Shown here in pieces: positions 63,500 through 64,000 of a DNA stretch of 64,000 bases (its first letter is position 1; every line of letters starts with the position of its first letter). Position numbers and translations under genes: made by a program. Source of the stretch: Marinisporobacter balticus (GTDB taxonomy: Bacteria; Bacillota; Clostridia; Peptostreptococcales; Thermotaleaceae); NCBI RefSeq assembly GCF_004345705.1, contig NZ_SLWV01000018.1:9724-73723 (forward strand), read 5' to 3'. The notes under the pieces are model-generated. The model saw only the letters and a program-made list of their open reading frames with translations. It made no database searches and was not told where the DNA came from.

Positions 63500-63991
63500 T
63501 TATTTCAATTTCCCACGAACATAATTCACAAGTCCATCATTTACAATAATCTCTTGTATAAATGGTGGAAAGGGCTCTGCCTGATAGCTTTCATTCTTTG
63601 TGATGTTTACAATCTTCCCTGTCTCAAAATCGATTTCTACTTCATCTTGTGCATCAATCCCTTTTACAGCTTCCTCACATTCTAATATTGGAAGACCTAT
63701 ATTAAATGCATTTCTATAAAAAATTCTTGCAAATGTACTTGCAATCACACAAGATATACCACTTGCTTTGATCGCAATCGGCGCATGTTCTCTTGAAGAG
63801 CCACATCCAAAATTTTTATTCGCTACAATAATATCGTCTTTTTTTACCTTTTGTGCAAAACTTGCATCAATGTCTTCCATACAATATTTTGCAAGTTCGC
63901 TTGGCTCTGAAGTATTCAAATACCTTGCTGGTATGATTACATCTGTATCTACATTATTTCCATATTTAAAAACTTTTCCTCTTTTTTTCAT
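63500..63991 (-). CDS. leuD: 3-isopropylmalate dehydratase small subunit
   Basis: A 163-residue swivel-domain subunit that pairs with LeuC to isomerise isopropylmalate in leucine synthesis. Seen: VFKYGNNVDTDVIIPARYLNT at the start, NFGCGSSREHAPIAIKASG, and FARIFYRNAFNIGLPILE. This short form is typical of Clostridia and archaea. Its start is 9 bp inside the right edge, so leuC and the rest of a leu operon are probably outside the window. The related LeuD-like homoaconitase small subunit would look similar. Confidence 0.92.
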   Translation of the reverse strand: MKKRGKVFKYGNNVDTDVIIPARYLNTSEPSELAKYCMEDIDASFAQKVKKDDIIVANKNFGCGSSREHAPIAIKASGISCVIASTFARIFYRNAFNIGLPILECEEAVKGIDAQDEVEIDFETGKIVNITKNESYQAEPFPPFIQEIIVNDGLVNYVRGKLK

Positions 63992-64000
63992 TTATTTTTC

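Noticed and set aside
1..64000. CRISPR arrays, rRNA and tRNA genes
   Set aside because: I looked for regularly spaced repeats and for tRNA arm patterns in the intergenic gaps and saw none; a covariance-model scan would settle this.

Overview
The window reads as chromosome of a low-GC, spore-forming, anaerobic Firmicute of class Clostridia. The base composition is strongly AT-rich and ribosome binding sites are strong AGGAGG types. Sporulation and spore-lytic genes (spoVAC/AD/AEb, ytvI, a LysM-GH18 enzyme, a LysM-M14 peptidase) sit beside anaerobic metabolism (a [FeFe]-hydrogenase-like protein, pyruvate carboxylase, cobalamin genes). A genus cannot be fixed from the sequence alone. Most of it is ordinary core genome; no prophage, CRISPR array, rRNA or tRNA gene was seen.

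Layout. 1-8.6 kb: gap (cut by the window edge), a YtqA-type radical SAM protein, a Usp domain protein, gltB, and a PG-binding/LysM/M14 peptidase. 8.7-13.2 kb: a biotin locus in which bioF-bioH-bioC run left and a dedicated acyl carrier protein plus KASII run right from one shared intergenic region carrying a BirA-like operator. 13.4-20 kb: a GltD-like oxidoreductase, a small unknown, and a TetR-adaptor-RND efflux set. 20-28.5 kb: a cobalamin-riboswitch operon (FecCD-type permease, ATPase, a lipoprotein with two CbiK chelatase domains, and a binding protein with an SLH-like tail), then a divergent ABC-2 exporter with cbiL. 28.5-34.4 kb: FHA-rodA-pbpA-fabI and pepF.

34.5-45 kb: DRTGG and [FeFe]-hydrogenase-like genes, a Fur-box small ORF with a degraded neighbour, ytvI, a long glutamine synthetase, MscS, a TIGR00300-type protein, then a decayed patch (lipoprotein, truncated GrpB, GNAT, IS3 fragment). 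45-53 kb: a nuclease-helicase, a diguanylate cyclase, a deleted flavocytochrome remnant and pyruvate carboxylase. 53-57 kb: a spoVA2mob-like cluster (DUF1657, DUF421, spoVAC, spoVAD, spoVAEb) with a holin-like gene and a second DUF1657 gene. 57-64 kb: alanine dehydrogenase and an NhaC-family antiporter behind a sigma-54 promoter, their probable enhancer-binding activator, a spore LysM-SH3-GH18 enzyme, and leuD.

The best candidates for something little described are: (1) the biotin locus, where ACP and KASII appear co-regulated with bioFHC by one operator; (2) the extracytoplasmic tandem CbiK lipoprotein under a B12 riboswitch; (3) the sigma-54/NhaC/alanine dehydrogenase module with paired upstream sites; and (4) the Fur-box small ORF.
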